Both the position numbers and the translations under genes were made by a program. Below, piece by piece: positions 42,423 to 50,668 of a DNA stretch of 64,000 nt. The stretch lies in contig NZ_LMJJ01000003.1 of the NCBI RefSeq assembly GCF_001429285.1, forward strand, positions 144,662 through 208,661, given 5' to 3'. How positions within the stretch are numbered: the stretch's first letter is position 1; each line of letters starts with the position of its first letter. A model generated the notes under the pieces. It saw only the letters and a list, made by a program, of their open reading frames with translations, did not search any database and had not been told where the DNA came from. This DNA is from Ensifer sp. Root278 (GTDB taxonomy: Bacteria > Pseudomonadota > Alphaproteobacteria > Rhizobiales > Rhizobiaceae).

Positions 42423-44060
42423 ATGGAAGCCAGCACGCTTTACACCAACGGCGCGATCCGGACGATGGATCTGGAGCGCCCCTTAGCCGAAGCGCTCGCC
42501 GTCGACGCGGCGGGCCGCATCCTCGCTATCGGTACTGCGGCAGAACTGAAGCCGTTCATCGGAACGACAACGAAGGTGATCGATCTCGGCGGGCGCCTCG
42601 TCATGCCTGGTGTCTTCGATTTCCATTTGCATGTGATCACCGGCATGACGACGCGCCTGCGCTCATTCGTTATCGATGCCGGCGATGACTTTGGGACTAT
42701 CTTGGCGCGGGTCCGCGCGGCAGCTGCAGGTAAGCGCGAAGGCGAATGGCTCACTGGCAGTGCCTATGGCGCGCGTGCCCTCGCCGATATCCAACGAGCT
42801 GGCCTCGATGCCAAGCGGCAACTGGATGAAGCGAGCGGAGGCCGTCCGACGCTCCTCATCCACAGCAGCCTGCATGGAGCTTTCGCCAACGAGGCCGGGC
42901 TAGCACGCGCGGGCATTGACGCGGCGACGCCGGACCCTGCGGGCGGTCGGATCGTGCGCATTCGCGGCGAGGCTACCGGGCTGCTCGAAGAGAACGCGAT
43001 GTGGATCGTCGATGCCGCGATTCCGGTGCTTAGAGACAGCGAGATGGTCGACGTGGCGCGAGCCGCGATGCGCTACTTCAATTCGGTCGGTGTTACCGGA
43101 TTCGTCGACGCCCAGTCGACACCGGAGATGATCGATGCTTTCCGAGCACTGGATGATGCTGAAGAACTGTCGACCTGGGCAGGCTTCACGCTTTCGGCAA
43201 GCCGAACCTGTTCAACTTGGTCTCCTGGCTCGGAAGCGCTGCTTGCACGCCGCAAGGAGGTCTGTGGGCCGCACATGATTGCCGAGAATGCCAAGATCTT
43301 CCTCGACGGCGTGCCGTCGCTGAAGACTGCTGCCATGATTGAGCCGTATCCCGGCACAGACGGGTATGGCGAAATGTATCTTTCACCGGAGGAACTTTTC
43401 GCCGAAATAGCGGCCTTCGACAAGCAAGGCGTCGGTGTAAAGGTGCATGCGGTGGGAGACGCCGCCGTTGTACGCGTGCTCGATGCCGTGGAGAGAGTGC
43501 GTGACGAAAACGGCGACGGTGGCCCCTGGCACCACATTGCCCACGGTCAATACATTCCGCATCGGGAGTTTTCGCGTATGAAGCGGTTGCGAATAGTTGC
43601 TGACCTCAGTCCGCCCATGTGGTTCGTCAACCATGCTAGCCTCGCCCATGAGCGCGTCGTCGGCAAAGAACGTTACGCAACGGTCTGGCCAATCCGCTCC
43701 ATGTTGGAAGCCGGCGTGAACATGGCGCTGGGCTCGGACTGGATGACGATCTTTCCAGAGCTCAACCCGTGGCATGCGCTCGCCGGCCTGCTGACACGCC
43801 GTGATCCTACCGGCCAGTTTGAAGGAATTCATGGGCCACACGAGGCGATCACCCTCGATCAGGCGTTGCCGCTTATGACGCGCAACGGCGCCACGGCAAT
43901 GGGCCTCGGCGATCGAACAGGGCGCCTAGCGCCGGGCTTGTCGGCCGATTTTATCGTGCTCGACCGCGATCTCTACGAAATTTCGGCTGCTGAGATCGCC
44001 GGAGCGCAGGTACTGAAGACCATCTTTGAGGGGCACGAAGTCTACAGCGCGCCGGCGTAA
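42423..44060 (+). CDS. Metal-dependent amidohydrolase (YtcJ-like)
   Basis: A 545-residue cytoplasmic hydrolase. The N-terminal beta-sandwich (TLYTNGAIRTMDLERPLAEA) leads to the metal motif VFDFHLHV (His68, His70). Later landmarks are KIFLDGVPSLKTAAM, VKVHAVGDAAVVRVLDAVE, HHIAHGQYIP and ALGSDWMTIFPELNPW with the catalytic Asp. The ending GRLAPGLSADFIVLDRDL is typical. It resembles uncharacterised imidazolonepropionase/AtzB-like amidases of the YtcJ group. It probably cleaves an amide or cyclic precursor of the pathway. The start is uncertain: ATG 42423 or GTG 42411. Confidence 0.85.
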   Translation: MEASTLYTNGAIRTMDLERPLAEALAVDAAGRILAIGTAAELKPFIGTTTKVIDLGGRLVMPGVFDFHLHVITGMTTRLRSFVIDAGDDFGTILARVRAAAAGKREGEWLTGSAYGARALADIQRAGLDAKRQLDEASGGRPTLLIHSSLHGAFANEAGLARAGIDAATPDPAGGRIVRIRGEATGLLEENAMWIVDAAIPVLRDSEMVDVARAAMRYFNSVGVTGFVDAQSTPEMIDAFRALDDAEELSTWAGFTLSASRTCSTWSPGSEALLARRKEVCGPHMIAENAKIFLDGVPSLKTAAMIEPYPGTDGYGEMYLSPEELFAEIAAFDKQGVGVKVHAVGDAAVVRVLDAVERVRDENGDGGPWHHIAHGQYIPHREFSRMKRLRIVADLSPPMWFVNHASLAHERVVGKERYATVWPIRSMLEAGVNMALGSDWMTIFPELNPWHALAGLLTRRDPTGQFEGIHGPHEAITLDQALPLMTRNGATAMGLGDRTGRLAPGLSADFIVLDRDLYEISAAEIAGAQVLKTIFEGHEVYSAPA

Positions 44061-44252
44061 GCGGACCCGTATCAACCGCAGCAAAAACCCAAGCGGGTGG
44101 GGTTAGTGTGAAACGAGGTTGGGCCCAGAGACCGGTAACTTGTCTGAGGATGGGCCGCGCGCAGGAGCGGCGGTATGGGGTTGAACAGCGAAGGTACGTT
44201 CGGCCCTGGCTGTCGGGGGGCTTGTTGCCGTGACGTTCACTTTTGGGAGATC
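44061..44252. other. Degenerate DNA flanking the insertion sequence
   Basis: No gene is seen. The last 27 bp (44221-44247, CTTGTTGCCGTGACGTTCAC and TTTTGGG) match, with two differences, the DNA just before and into repeat copy 1 (6204-6230). The IS therefore sits next to a piece of the same repeat family. Confidence 0.5.
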
Positions 44253-45351
44253 CTAACTGAAGTGCAACATGCCGGTTTTCAGGGTAGGGGTTCAGCGTCC
44301 CTCTTGCAAATGTGCCCGAAACACTTCGGCCGGTGTTCTGTAGTCGAGGCACTTTCTCGGCTGGTCGTTGAGATGGCGAGCAAGCTGGATGAGCTTGCGT
44401 TGCGACACGCCTGCAAGGTCGGTATCGCCTGGCATGAAGCGGCGGATGCGCTTGTTGGCGTTCTCCACCGCCCCTTTCTGCCACGGCGCGCTGGGGTCGC
44501 AAAACCAGCTGCGCGCGCCGATGCCATCTTCCAAAGCCCTGAATCCGGCGAACTCCGTGCCGCGATCAAAGGTGAAGCTCTGCCGGGCAAAGGCTGGCAA
44601 GGGAGAGAACGTTTCGATGATCTTGTCCATGATCGGTCGTGAGTGCCGGCTGGGGTTCTTGATCATGACGGTGTAGCGGCTCTTGCGTTCAACCAAGGAC
44701 GTGACGTTGGCGTTGCCCAAAGTCACGTTGGAAGATCAACAAGTCGCCTTCCCAATGCCCGAACTGCGAACGATCACCAATGAAATCAGGACGTTGCGAT
44801 ATCCTGCAGGCAGCAGGAAAAGTGCCGTCGCGGGGTTTCCTCGAGCCGCGGGAGCGGCGTTTGCGGCGACCTTCCGCCAGATGCTGATAGAGCTCCAGCG
44901 CCTGATCTTCCTTGCCGTAGATGAAGCGATAGATCGTCTCGGTACAGACCCGCACGGCGCTCACGCCATCGGCGAGCAGACGACCGGCGATCTGTTCCGG
45001 GGACCAAAGCGCCTTCAACTGCTCGATCACCAGTTCGCGCAATTGCCGGTGCCGCACAAGCTTTCTCAAACGCTGCCGCCGCTCCTTGCGGATCTCGTCA
45101 GCAACCGTTGGGAAGTAGCCGCTATAGTCGGGCAGCTCGCGATCGTGGAAGGTGTTGCGCCGGATCTCACGATAGATCGTCGATCGATGACGACCGAGGT
45201 CGCGCGCCATTTCTTTGATCGGCAGCTTGCGTTCGACAAAGTGGAAGAGGCGGCGTCGATCGGCAAGCTTCAGCTGCGAATAGCGTCGGGACATGCCAAA
45301 ATCTCCAAGGGGAAACCATTGAAATCATTGGCATGTCGCACTTCAAATTAG
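44253..45351 (-). mobile_element. IS30-family insertion sequence
   Basis: An element of about 1.1 kb with imperfect terminal inverted repeats: GAAGTGCAACATGCC (44259-44273) on the left and the complement of GAAGTGCGACATGCC (45330-45344) on the right, extended outward by CTAA. It encodes one DDE transposase on the minus strand. The left flank carries the first part of the dispersed repeat and the right flank copy 3 of it. I cannot see a clean target-site duplication. Confidence 0.8.
44292..45294 (-). pseudogene. IS30-family transposase, frameshifted
   Basis: From ATG 45294 the frame encodes the N-terminal HTH part (KLADRRRLFHFVERKLP, LGRHRSTIYREIRRN), LWSPEQIAGRLLADG and FGHWEGDLLIFQRD, with the first catalytic Asp. 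The next frame then continues LGNANVTSLVERKSRYTV, FTFDRGTEFAGF (second Asp) and WQKGAVENANKRIRRF (Glu). The switch needs removal of one base in the AAA at 44719-44721 (plus strand). Both halves are otherwise intact, so the mutation is recent or is a sequencing error. IS30 transposases are normally a single frame. Confidence 0.85.
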
Positions 45352-45397
45352 AATGTACCTTTTGGGCCAAGAAGATCGCATAATGTATCAAAGGGAA
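45351..45397 (+). repeat. Dispersed module-boundary repeat, copy 3
   Basis: GAATGTACCTTTTGGGCCAA, GAA and the core GATCGCATAATGTATC (45374-45389) followed by AAAGGGAA. It directly abuts the IS30 element and precedes the sulfur-type gene block. From CCTTTTGGGCC through the core it is identical to copy 1. Confidence 0.75.
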
Positions 45398-45515
45398 TAA
45401 GACTTGGCCTACAGCGTCGCAGGTCAGGAGTTTTAAGACGTCCACGGTTTCGGTAAGGCCGTTCGCCTCAATATCCAGAATCAAGATATCTGCGGGATTC
45501 GCCGGTTTTTGGTTT

Positions 45516-46817
45516 TCAATCAGCCGGAAAAGGCAGACCGTAGCGCTCCCTGACGGTTCGCTCTTCATAGTGGCTGCGATAGACACCGCGGTCCTGCAGG
45601 ATGGGGACGACCTTCTTTACGAACTCCTCGATATCGTCAGGCGCTCGTGGCGGCTGAAGCGTGTAGCCGTCGACGGTCCCGTCCTCCCAAAGATCGATGA
45701 GCGCATCGGCAACCTCTTCCGGCGTTCCAAGCAGCAGACGGTGGTGCCCCTCCGAGCGGCGTACTGCCTGCCTTGCCGTTAGTTTCTCATGTGTCAGCAG
45801 ATCGGAAAGCCCGAGACCCATACCGACCGCCTGAAGACGGTTGGGATCCGGGATAAAGCGCTCGGCATCCAGCGCCGCATCTGGATCGAAACCGTCAGGA
45901 TCGATGCCGTTCTCCTTGACGAACCGTGCGATCAGGCCGTCTTCCGAACCGGCGCCGCTGAAGAGTTCGTGCTTGCGCAAGGCTTCTTCTTTCGTCTCGC
46001 CGAGGATCACCACTACCCCGGGCACGATCCGGATACCCTTGGGGTCACGACCAAGCGCTGCGGCGCGATCCCTGACCTTCTTGCCGAAGGCCTGGCCGGC
46101 CGGCCGGGAGAGGATGTTGCAATAGATGATCTCGCCGTGGCGGGCGGCGAGCTCGATGCCCCCTTCGGACGCACCCGCCTGCGCAATCACCGGATGGCCC
46201 TGCGGGCCGCGCGGCACATTCAGCGGTCCCTTGACGGTGAAATGATCGCCCTCGTGGTCGATCGAATGCGCACTCTCGGCATCCCAGAACCGTTCGTCGG
46301 GCACATCGCCTTCCCGGGCTGGATCCCAGCTCGCCCAGAGCTTCTTGGCGACGTCGAGGAATTCGGACGCTTTCGCGTAGCGCTCCGCTCTCGGAGGCAG
46401 CGGTGCGGAGCCGAAATTGGCGGCCACGTTCGGATTGAAGGAGGAGACGATGTTGATGATCAGGCGGCCGCCGGAAACGATGTCGGTCGATTGGGTGCGG
46501 CGGGCAAGATTGTAGGGCGAATTGTAGGTCGACGACATCGTTGCGACAAAGCCGATGTCAGGCACCTGTGCCGCAAGCGCCGTACAGAGGATCAGCGGGT
46601 CGATGGTATGGAATGGCCGGCTGTCCGGGTCAGTCATCAATGCCGGATGATCGGAAAAGAACACGGCGTCAAACCGACCTTTGTGGGCGAGTTCGGTCAG
46701 GCGTCTGTAGTATTGCGGATCATAGATGTCATGGCGGCTGCCGCTGCGGTATTTCCAGGCGGCCGGCAGGTAGCCGGTAGTATTGATGCCGACATTGATG
46801 TTGAGCGTTCGGGGCAT
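45516..46817 (-). CDS. DszA/NtaA/SnaA-type flavin-dependent monooxygenase
   Basis: A 433-residue luciferase-like TIM-barrel protein of the DszA/NtaA group: LNINVGINTTGYLPAAWK, GRFDAVFFSDHPAL, ATMSSTYNSPYNLARR, GRLIINIVSSFNPNVAANF, HPVIAQAGASEGGIELAA and CNILSRPAGQAFGKKV. Known members use FMNH2 and O2 to open a sulfone, chelate or similar bond. In this operon, with two DszB-like and DszC-like proteins, a role in C-S bond oxidation is the best guess. It is the last gene of the seven-gene minus-strand operon. It needs reduced flavin from a reductase not evident nearby. Confidence 0.88.
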   Translation of the reverse strand: MPRTLNINVGINTTGYLPAAWKYRSGSRHDIYDPQYYRRLTELAHKGRFDAVFFSDHPALMTDPDSRPFHTIDPLILCTALAAQVPDIGFVATMSSTYNSPYNLARRTQSTDIVSGGRLIINIVSSFNPNVAANFGSAPLPPRAERYAKASEFLDVAKKLWASWDPAREGDVPDERFWDAESAHSIDHEGDHFTVKGPLNVPRGPQGHPVIAQAGASEGGIELAARHGEIIYCNILSRPAGQAFGKKVRDRAAALGRDPKGIRIVPGVVVILGETKEEALRKHELFSGAGSEDGLIARFVKENGIDPDGFDPDAALDAERFIPDPNRLQAVGMGLGLSDLLTHEKLTARQAVRRSEGHHRLLLGTPEEVADALIDLWEDGTVDGYTLQPPRAPDDIEEFVKKVVPILQDRGVYRSHYEERTVRERYGLPFPAD

Positions 46818-46832
46818 GCGAATGAAGGTCCT

Positions 46833-47483
46833 TCAGTAGGCCGCGGTGAAACGGCGGCGGATGAACTGTCTCTTGTCGAGTTCATCGAGAATGGCGATGG
46901 CGAAATCCGCTTCGGAGATCCGGCTTTCGCCCGCTTCGTCGCGCAGCAGCGCATCTTCGCCGAGCCGGAAGCGGCCGGTCCTCTCGCCGGATTTGATGGA
47001 GAGAGGCGGGGAGACATAGGTCCAGTCGAGGTCGTGCTCGCCGCGTTTCAAGCTGCGAAGGATCTCGCGGTTGCGCAGGGTATGGGCCTTGTGTTCGGCG
47101 GGATAAAAATCGCTGTCGACGACGTCGATGCCGGGGCTTGCCTCCAGGCTTCCAACGCCGCCGACGATGATGATGCGGCCAACGCCCGTGCGCTTGACGC
47201 CTTCGAAAAGGGAGGCATGCGCTTTCTCGATGAGAACCGCCGCATCTTCCGCCGAATGCCGACGAAGACCAGGACTATAGGCGCTGATGACCGCGTCGTG
47301 GCCGGCCACGATCTTTGCCACCTCCTCCGGGTCGGCAATATCCGCTTTCAGAACGGTCAGGCGTTCGGCAGGCTCCACATCGGAGGCATGTGTTACCGCT
47401 GTCACCCGATGGCCGCGCGACAGGGCCTCTTTGCGAATGTTGCTGCCGATATTTCCGGACGCACCGAAGACGACGATAGACAT
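46833..47483 (-). CDS. NAD(P)-binding oxidoreductase (NmrA/BLVRB-like atypical SDR)
   Basis: A 216-residue Rossmann protein. The nucleotide motif is VVFGASGNIGSNIRKEA (4-20), followed by DAVISAYSPG, GRIIIVGGVGSLEA and LDWTYVSPPLSI, the pattern of NAD(P)H-binding proteins related to flavin/biliverdin reductase B and YwnB. It has no canonical Tyr-x-x-x-Lys site. It could reduce flavin for the monooxygenases in the operon, which would solve the missing-reductase problem, but this is only an inference. It lies 15 nt upstream of the DszA-like gene. Confidence 0.78.
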   Translation of the reverse strand: MSIVVFGASGNIGSNIRKEALSRGHRVTAVTHASDVEPAERLTVLKADIADPEEVAKIVAGHDAVISAYSPGLRRHSAEDAAVLIEKAHASLFEGVKRTGVGRIIIVGGVGSLEASPGIDVVDSDFYPAEHKAHTLRNREILRSLKRGEHDLDWTYVSPPLSIKSGERTGRFRLGEDALLRDEAGESRISEADFAIAILDELDKRQFIRRRFTAAY

Positions 47484-47501
47484 GATCGATTTTCCTGGGG
47501 G

Positions 47502-48752
47502 CTAGAGGGCAGGTATCGCCTTGAGCGGTCGATTGGCGCCGACATTGCGCTGCATGGCGGAAAGCGAGGACCGCACGGCTTCGTAGCCGTGTTCGCGCAT
47601 GGCGTTTTCGTAGTCGTTCACAGCGGCAAGCTGTGGCTTGCCGAAGCGCCGTGCGGCGACAAGCTCGCGAACGAGCAATCCGGCATCGTAGAGGGCGGTG
47701 TTGCCGCCAAGCGCGCGGAAATAGGTCATCGCGTGGATCGCGTCGCCGAGCAGCGTCACCGGCCCGCTTTGCCATACCGCGCCGGGGGTGGAGCTCTTGA
47801 CCTTGAGGAAGGCCACCGTCGACGGGTCGCTGTGGCGAATGAGCTTCAGGATGCGCTCGTCCCAGTGTCCGATGCGCTGAAGGAGCGTTTCGAGCAGGGC
47901 ATTACCGTCGAGAGATTCAAGCTCCTCGTCTGGCCCGAGCTCGTCGGTATCGTAGGCCGTGTTCCACCAGGTGTAGCTGGTCGAGTTGTTGAAGTGGAAG
48001 CCGGGGATGTCGCGGTGGCCGGGGTCTTCTGCACTGACAAAGTCGTAGCGGGCATAGACGGATGGATCGACCCGGTGGCTGGTGATCATCAGGCCGCGGC
48101 CGTCGCGCGGGCGAATGTTGGTATTGAACTCCGTGAGAAGCGGTGAGATGCCCCGTCGCTCAGCCTCGTCGATCGTGATCTTGCCGGCCAGCCGGCGCAC
48201 GCCGGTGTCGATGCTCTTGAGGTCCGGCAGGAGCTGGCGGCGTACCGCCGATCCCGCTCCATCGGCCCCGACCAGAAGATTGGCGCGCACGGCCAAGCCG
48301 TCGGAGAAATGCGCAAGCACCGTTCCGTCGGCAAGCTGCTCGTAGCGCTCGAACCGTTTGCCTGTGTGAAAGACGCCGTCGAGCCCGGACAGAAGGATCT
48401 GGCGGAGTGTGATCCGGCTGACCGACTTCTCGATGTGGGTATCTTCGGGCTCTGGGGCCGCCTGTCCGGCATCCTCCAGACGGTTGAACCTTTCGTCGAG
48501 GACCAGGTTCTCGGTCGGCGCAAGCCCAAGCGTATCGAGGAAAGCGTGAAAGAGATGGGCCGGCAGGTTCGCCTGAAGCGCGTCAATACCGCGTTGCCGG
48601 ATCCGCATTCGGAAGCCTTGTACATAGTCCGAGCGGACCGGGTCGCGCTCGAAGATGGCGGTGTCGATGCCGTTCTTCCTGAGGCCCTGCGCCAGGGCGA
48701 GGCCGCCCGGTCCTCCACCGATGATGGCGACGTCGACGAAGGGTATGGTCAT
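47502..48752 (-). CDS. FAD-dependent monooxygenase (PHBH-type)
   Basis: A 416-residue class A flavoprotein monooxygenase. GGGPGGLALAQGL binds ADP at 12-24, LLVGADGAGSAVRRQL is the DG motif region, and VTLLGDAIHAMTYFRALGGNTAL is the GD motif with altered ending (usual is GDAAH...P..G.G). It uses NAD(P)H and O2 to hydroxylate a substrate without help from a separate reductase. It overlaps the upstream NmrA-like gene by 4 nt. The substrate may be the desulfurised product. Confidence 0.87.
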   Translation of the reverse strand: MTIPFVDVAIIGGGPGGLALAQGLRKNGIDTAIFERDPVRSDYVQGFRMRIRQRGIDALQANLPAHLFHAFLDTLGLAPTENLVLDERFNRLEDAGQAAPEPEDTHIEKSVSRITLRQILLSGLDGVFHTGKRFERYEQLADGTVLAHFSDGLAVRANLLVGADGAGSAVRRQLLPDLKSIDTGVRRLAGKITIDEAERRGISPLLTEFNTNIRPRDGRGLMITSHRVDPSVYARYDFVSAEDPGHRDIPGFHFNNSTSYTWWNTAYDTDELGPDEELESLDGNALLETLLQRIGHWDERILKLIRHSDPSTVAFLKVKSSTPGAVWQSGPVTLLGDAIHAMTYFRALGGNTALYDAGLLVRELVAARRFGKPQLAAVNDYENAMREHGYEAVRSSLSAMQRNVGANRPLKAIPAL

Positions 48753-49627
48753 GGCTGATACTCGGGAACTGCAGCCGCTGTAGCGACCTGTTCCAAGATG
48801 AACGCTTCGACGGTCCGGGGCGGGCGGCCGAGCAGTGTCGGTACGATGTCGGTCGTCGTCGCGGCACGGCCGGCAGCGATCAACCTTGAAAATTGCGCAA
48901 CGGCGCGGTGTTCGAAGTCACCATCTTTGGGAACCGTCTGTGGTGGCTTCTCGAGGGCGGCAATCGGCCGTTTCAAGGCTGTCGTCAGTAGAGAAGCGAC
49001 CTGACGCAATGAGACTACGTCCGGGCCGGTGAGGCTGAGCGTGCGGCCCCGGACGCGATCGGCCAGGAGTTGATGCACGGCGATATCGGCAATGTCACGG
49101 GCGTCGATGTAGCCGATGCCGGCGTCGAGGTTGGCGGTGGCGACCTGGCCACTCGTGACCGCGTGCCTGATGGTGTTGGCGAGCGAGACCTGCATCCAGG
49201 CGTTGGGCCGAAGCGAAACGGTCTCCACCGGCAGGCCTTGCAGGTGACGTTCGACGGCAGCGTGTGCGGCCCCGGAGATCGAATTGCCGGCCGGTTCGAT
49301 CGTCCAGTCGGAGCCCGATATCTTGACGATGCGGGCAACGTTTCCGGCGGCGGCAGCATCGGCGACAGCGGTCTGATCCATCACGAGTCTGGCGCTGATG
49401 GGGGACAGCAGAAGAAGGCGCTCCACACCTCGAACGGCCGCGTCGAGCGCGGCGCGGTCGCCGAAATCGCCTGCGGCTATCTGGACAGTCTCGCCGAACA
49501 GGGCACGTGCCGTCTCCGGGCGTCGGGTAAAGACGCGAACCGGTTGCCCGAGCGCCACTAGCCGCTCGACGATCAGCCGCCCGAGTTTGCCCGTGGCGCC
49601 GGTAACGAGGATCGGCGTGGCGCTCAT
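48749..49627 (-). CDS. NmrA-like NAD(P)-binding protein
   Basis: A 292-residue atypical SDR. ILVTGATGKLGRLIVERL at 6-23 binds the dinucleotide. VKISGSDWTIEPAG, VSLRPNAWMQVSLA and YIDARDIADIAVHQLL follow the NmrA/quinone-reductase-2 pattern. Members are NAD(P)H-dependent quinone or ketone reductases or redox sensors. ATG 49627 overlaps the stop of the DszB-like gene (4 nt); the frame upstream of it lies inside that gene and is not used. The exact step is unknown. Confidence 0.82.
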   Translation of the reverse strand: MSATPILVTGATGKLGRLIVERLVALGQPVRVFTRRPETARALFGETVQIAAGDFGDRAALDAAVRGVERLLLLSPISARLVMDQTAVADAAAAGNVARIVKISGSDWTIEPAGNSISGAAHAAVERHLQGLPVETVSLRPNAWMQVSLANTIRHAVTSGQVATANLDAGIGYIDARDIADIAVHQLLADRVRGRTLSLTGPDVVSLRQVASLLTTALKRPIAALEKPPQTVPKDGDFEHRAVAQFSRLIAAGRAATTTDIVPTLLGRPPRTVEAFILEQVATAAAVPEYQP

Positions 49628-50658
49628 GCGGCGGACCGCTGCAATGTGGCCTCCAGCGGCCGGTGATCGATCCAACTGAAGACGTCGAAATCGGCTGGAA
49701 TGAAATCCCAATCGAGAAGGAAGCGTTTGAAGTGATCAAACGCGGCGATCTGGAGTTCGTCCAGTGCCAATCCAAGATGGAGATTGATGTCCGGGCCGTT
49801 GGCAGCCCAGACCGCGTCCTCGCCGACGCCGATCTCGTTGGCGATGAAGCGAACAGCCGTATCCGGGTTCGAGGCCGCCCAATCGCCGACGCTGGCGACG
49901 GTCGACACAAGATCGACAACGAGGTCGAAATGTTCGTCAAGAAAGCGAGCGTCGACCGTCAGTGGTCTCGGCGTGCCATTGTTGATGCGGATCTTCGGAT
50001 CCGGATGGAAGCCGAATTCCGCCACCACCACTGCACCGATCTGATTGGCGAGCACGATACCTTCGGCACCCTTGACGAAGAAAGCGTCGATCTTGCCCGA
50101 GGCCAGGGCCAAAAGTTCGTCGCCATAGGGATATCGGCGCTTCAAGCCCAGGAAGGCGGCATTACCCCGTTCGACCAGGTTGCCCTCCTCGGTGTCGAGA
50201 TAGACGAGTTCGACATTGCCGGGATCGAGGCCGTCGAGCGAAAGCGCCGAGACGATGCCTTTCAAGGCGGTGGCCCGCTGGAAGTCTACGACGTCGGAAT
50301 TGGGTTTGCGTGGCACGCCGATGCGGCGTCCTTTCAAGTCTTTCGCCACAGCGATGCCGGAACCTGGAAGCGCGATGATCGCCTGGAATTCGTCTGTCGT
50401 GGTGATGCCGACGACGCGTGTCTCGCGACCACCGGATCGCGCCCAAATCGGTGGAATGTTGCCGCCCTGCCGGAACGAGTAATCCAGCGCATGGGTAAAG
50501 TGGCTCTGCCGGACCGACGGATCCTTGCTGTCGCGGATCGAGCGCACGGCAACGCCGGCGTTCTGAAACTGTTTGTCGAGCCAGCCGAGTTGATGGGCGA
50601 TCGACAGCGGGGTCGGGGCGGGGCAGCGTGTGTACCAGACGGAATCGAGGGAAGACAT
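49624..50658 (-). CDS. DszB-like sulfinate desulfinase candidate, copy 1
   Basis: A 344-residue protein with the periplasmic-binding-protein fold pattern but no signal peptide. The N-terminus reads VWYTRCPAPTPLSIAHQLGWL, then SHFTHALDYSFRQGGNIPPI, VVGITTTDEF and KGRRIGVPRK. Compared with DszB of Rhodococcus (Cys27, His60, Arg70, Gly73), Cys12, His53, Arg63 and Gly66 are all present with the same His-to-Arg-to-Gly spacing. It would cleave a sulfinate to sulfite. Databases usually name such proteins ABC sulfonate-binding proteins; the lack of an export signal argues against that. ATG 50658 is chosen because TAGGAG is 7 nt upstream. Confidence 0.75.
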   Translation of the reverse strand: MSSLDSVWYTRCPAPTPLSIAHQLGWLDKQFQNAGVAVRSIRDSKDPSVRQSHFTHALDYSFRQGGNIPPIWARSGGRETRVVGITTTDEFQAIIALPGSGIAVAKDLKGRRIGVPRKPNSDVVDFQRATALKGIVSALSLDGLDPGNVELVYLDTEEGNLVERGNAAFLGLKRRYPYGDELLALASGKIDAFFVKGAEGIVLANQIGAVVVAEFGFHPDPKIRINNGTPRPLTVDARFLDEHFDLVVDLVSTVASVGDWAASNPDTAVRFIANEIGVGEDAVWAANGPDINLHLGLALDELQIAAFDHFKRFLLDWDFIPADFDVFSWIDHRPLEATLQRSAA

Positions 50659-50668
50659 CATAAAACTC

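Noticed and set aside
42097-42486. A 129-codon plus-strand frame between the aminotransferase and amidohydrolase genes
   Set aside because: Overlaps the true amidohydrolase start, starts inside the hairpin region, and has no family-like pattern.
45400-45515. A receiver-domain-like stretch (PADILILDIEANGL) on the minus strand before the DszA-like stop
   Set aside because: Only about 35 residues resemble anything, it runs into the repeat and the IS, and no phospho-acceptor context or partner is present. It could be a scrap of a lost gene.
45789-48146. A 785-codon open frame on the plus strand across the sulfur operon
   Set aside because: It is antisense to four genes with clear family motifs (DszA-like, NAD(P)-binding, FAD monooxygenase). 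Long open antisense frames are common in GC-rich DNA and this one has no recognisable domain.
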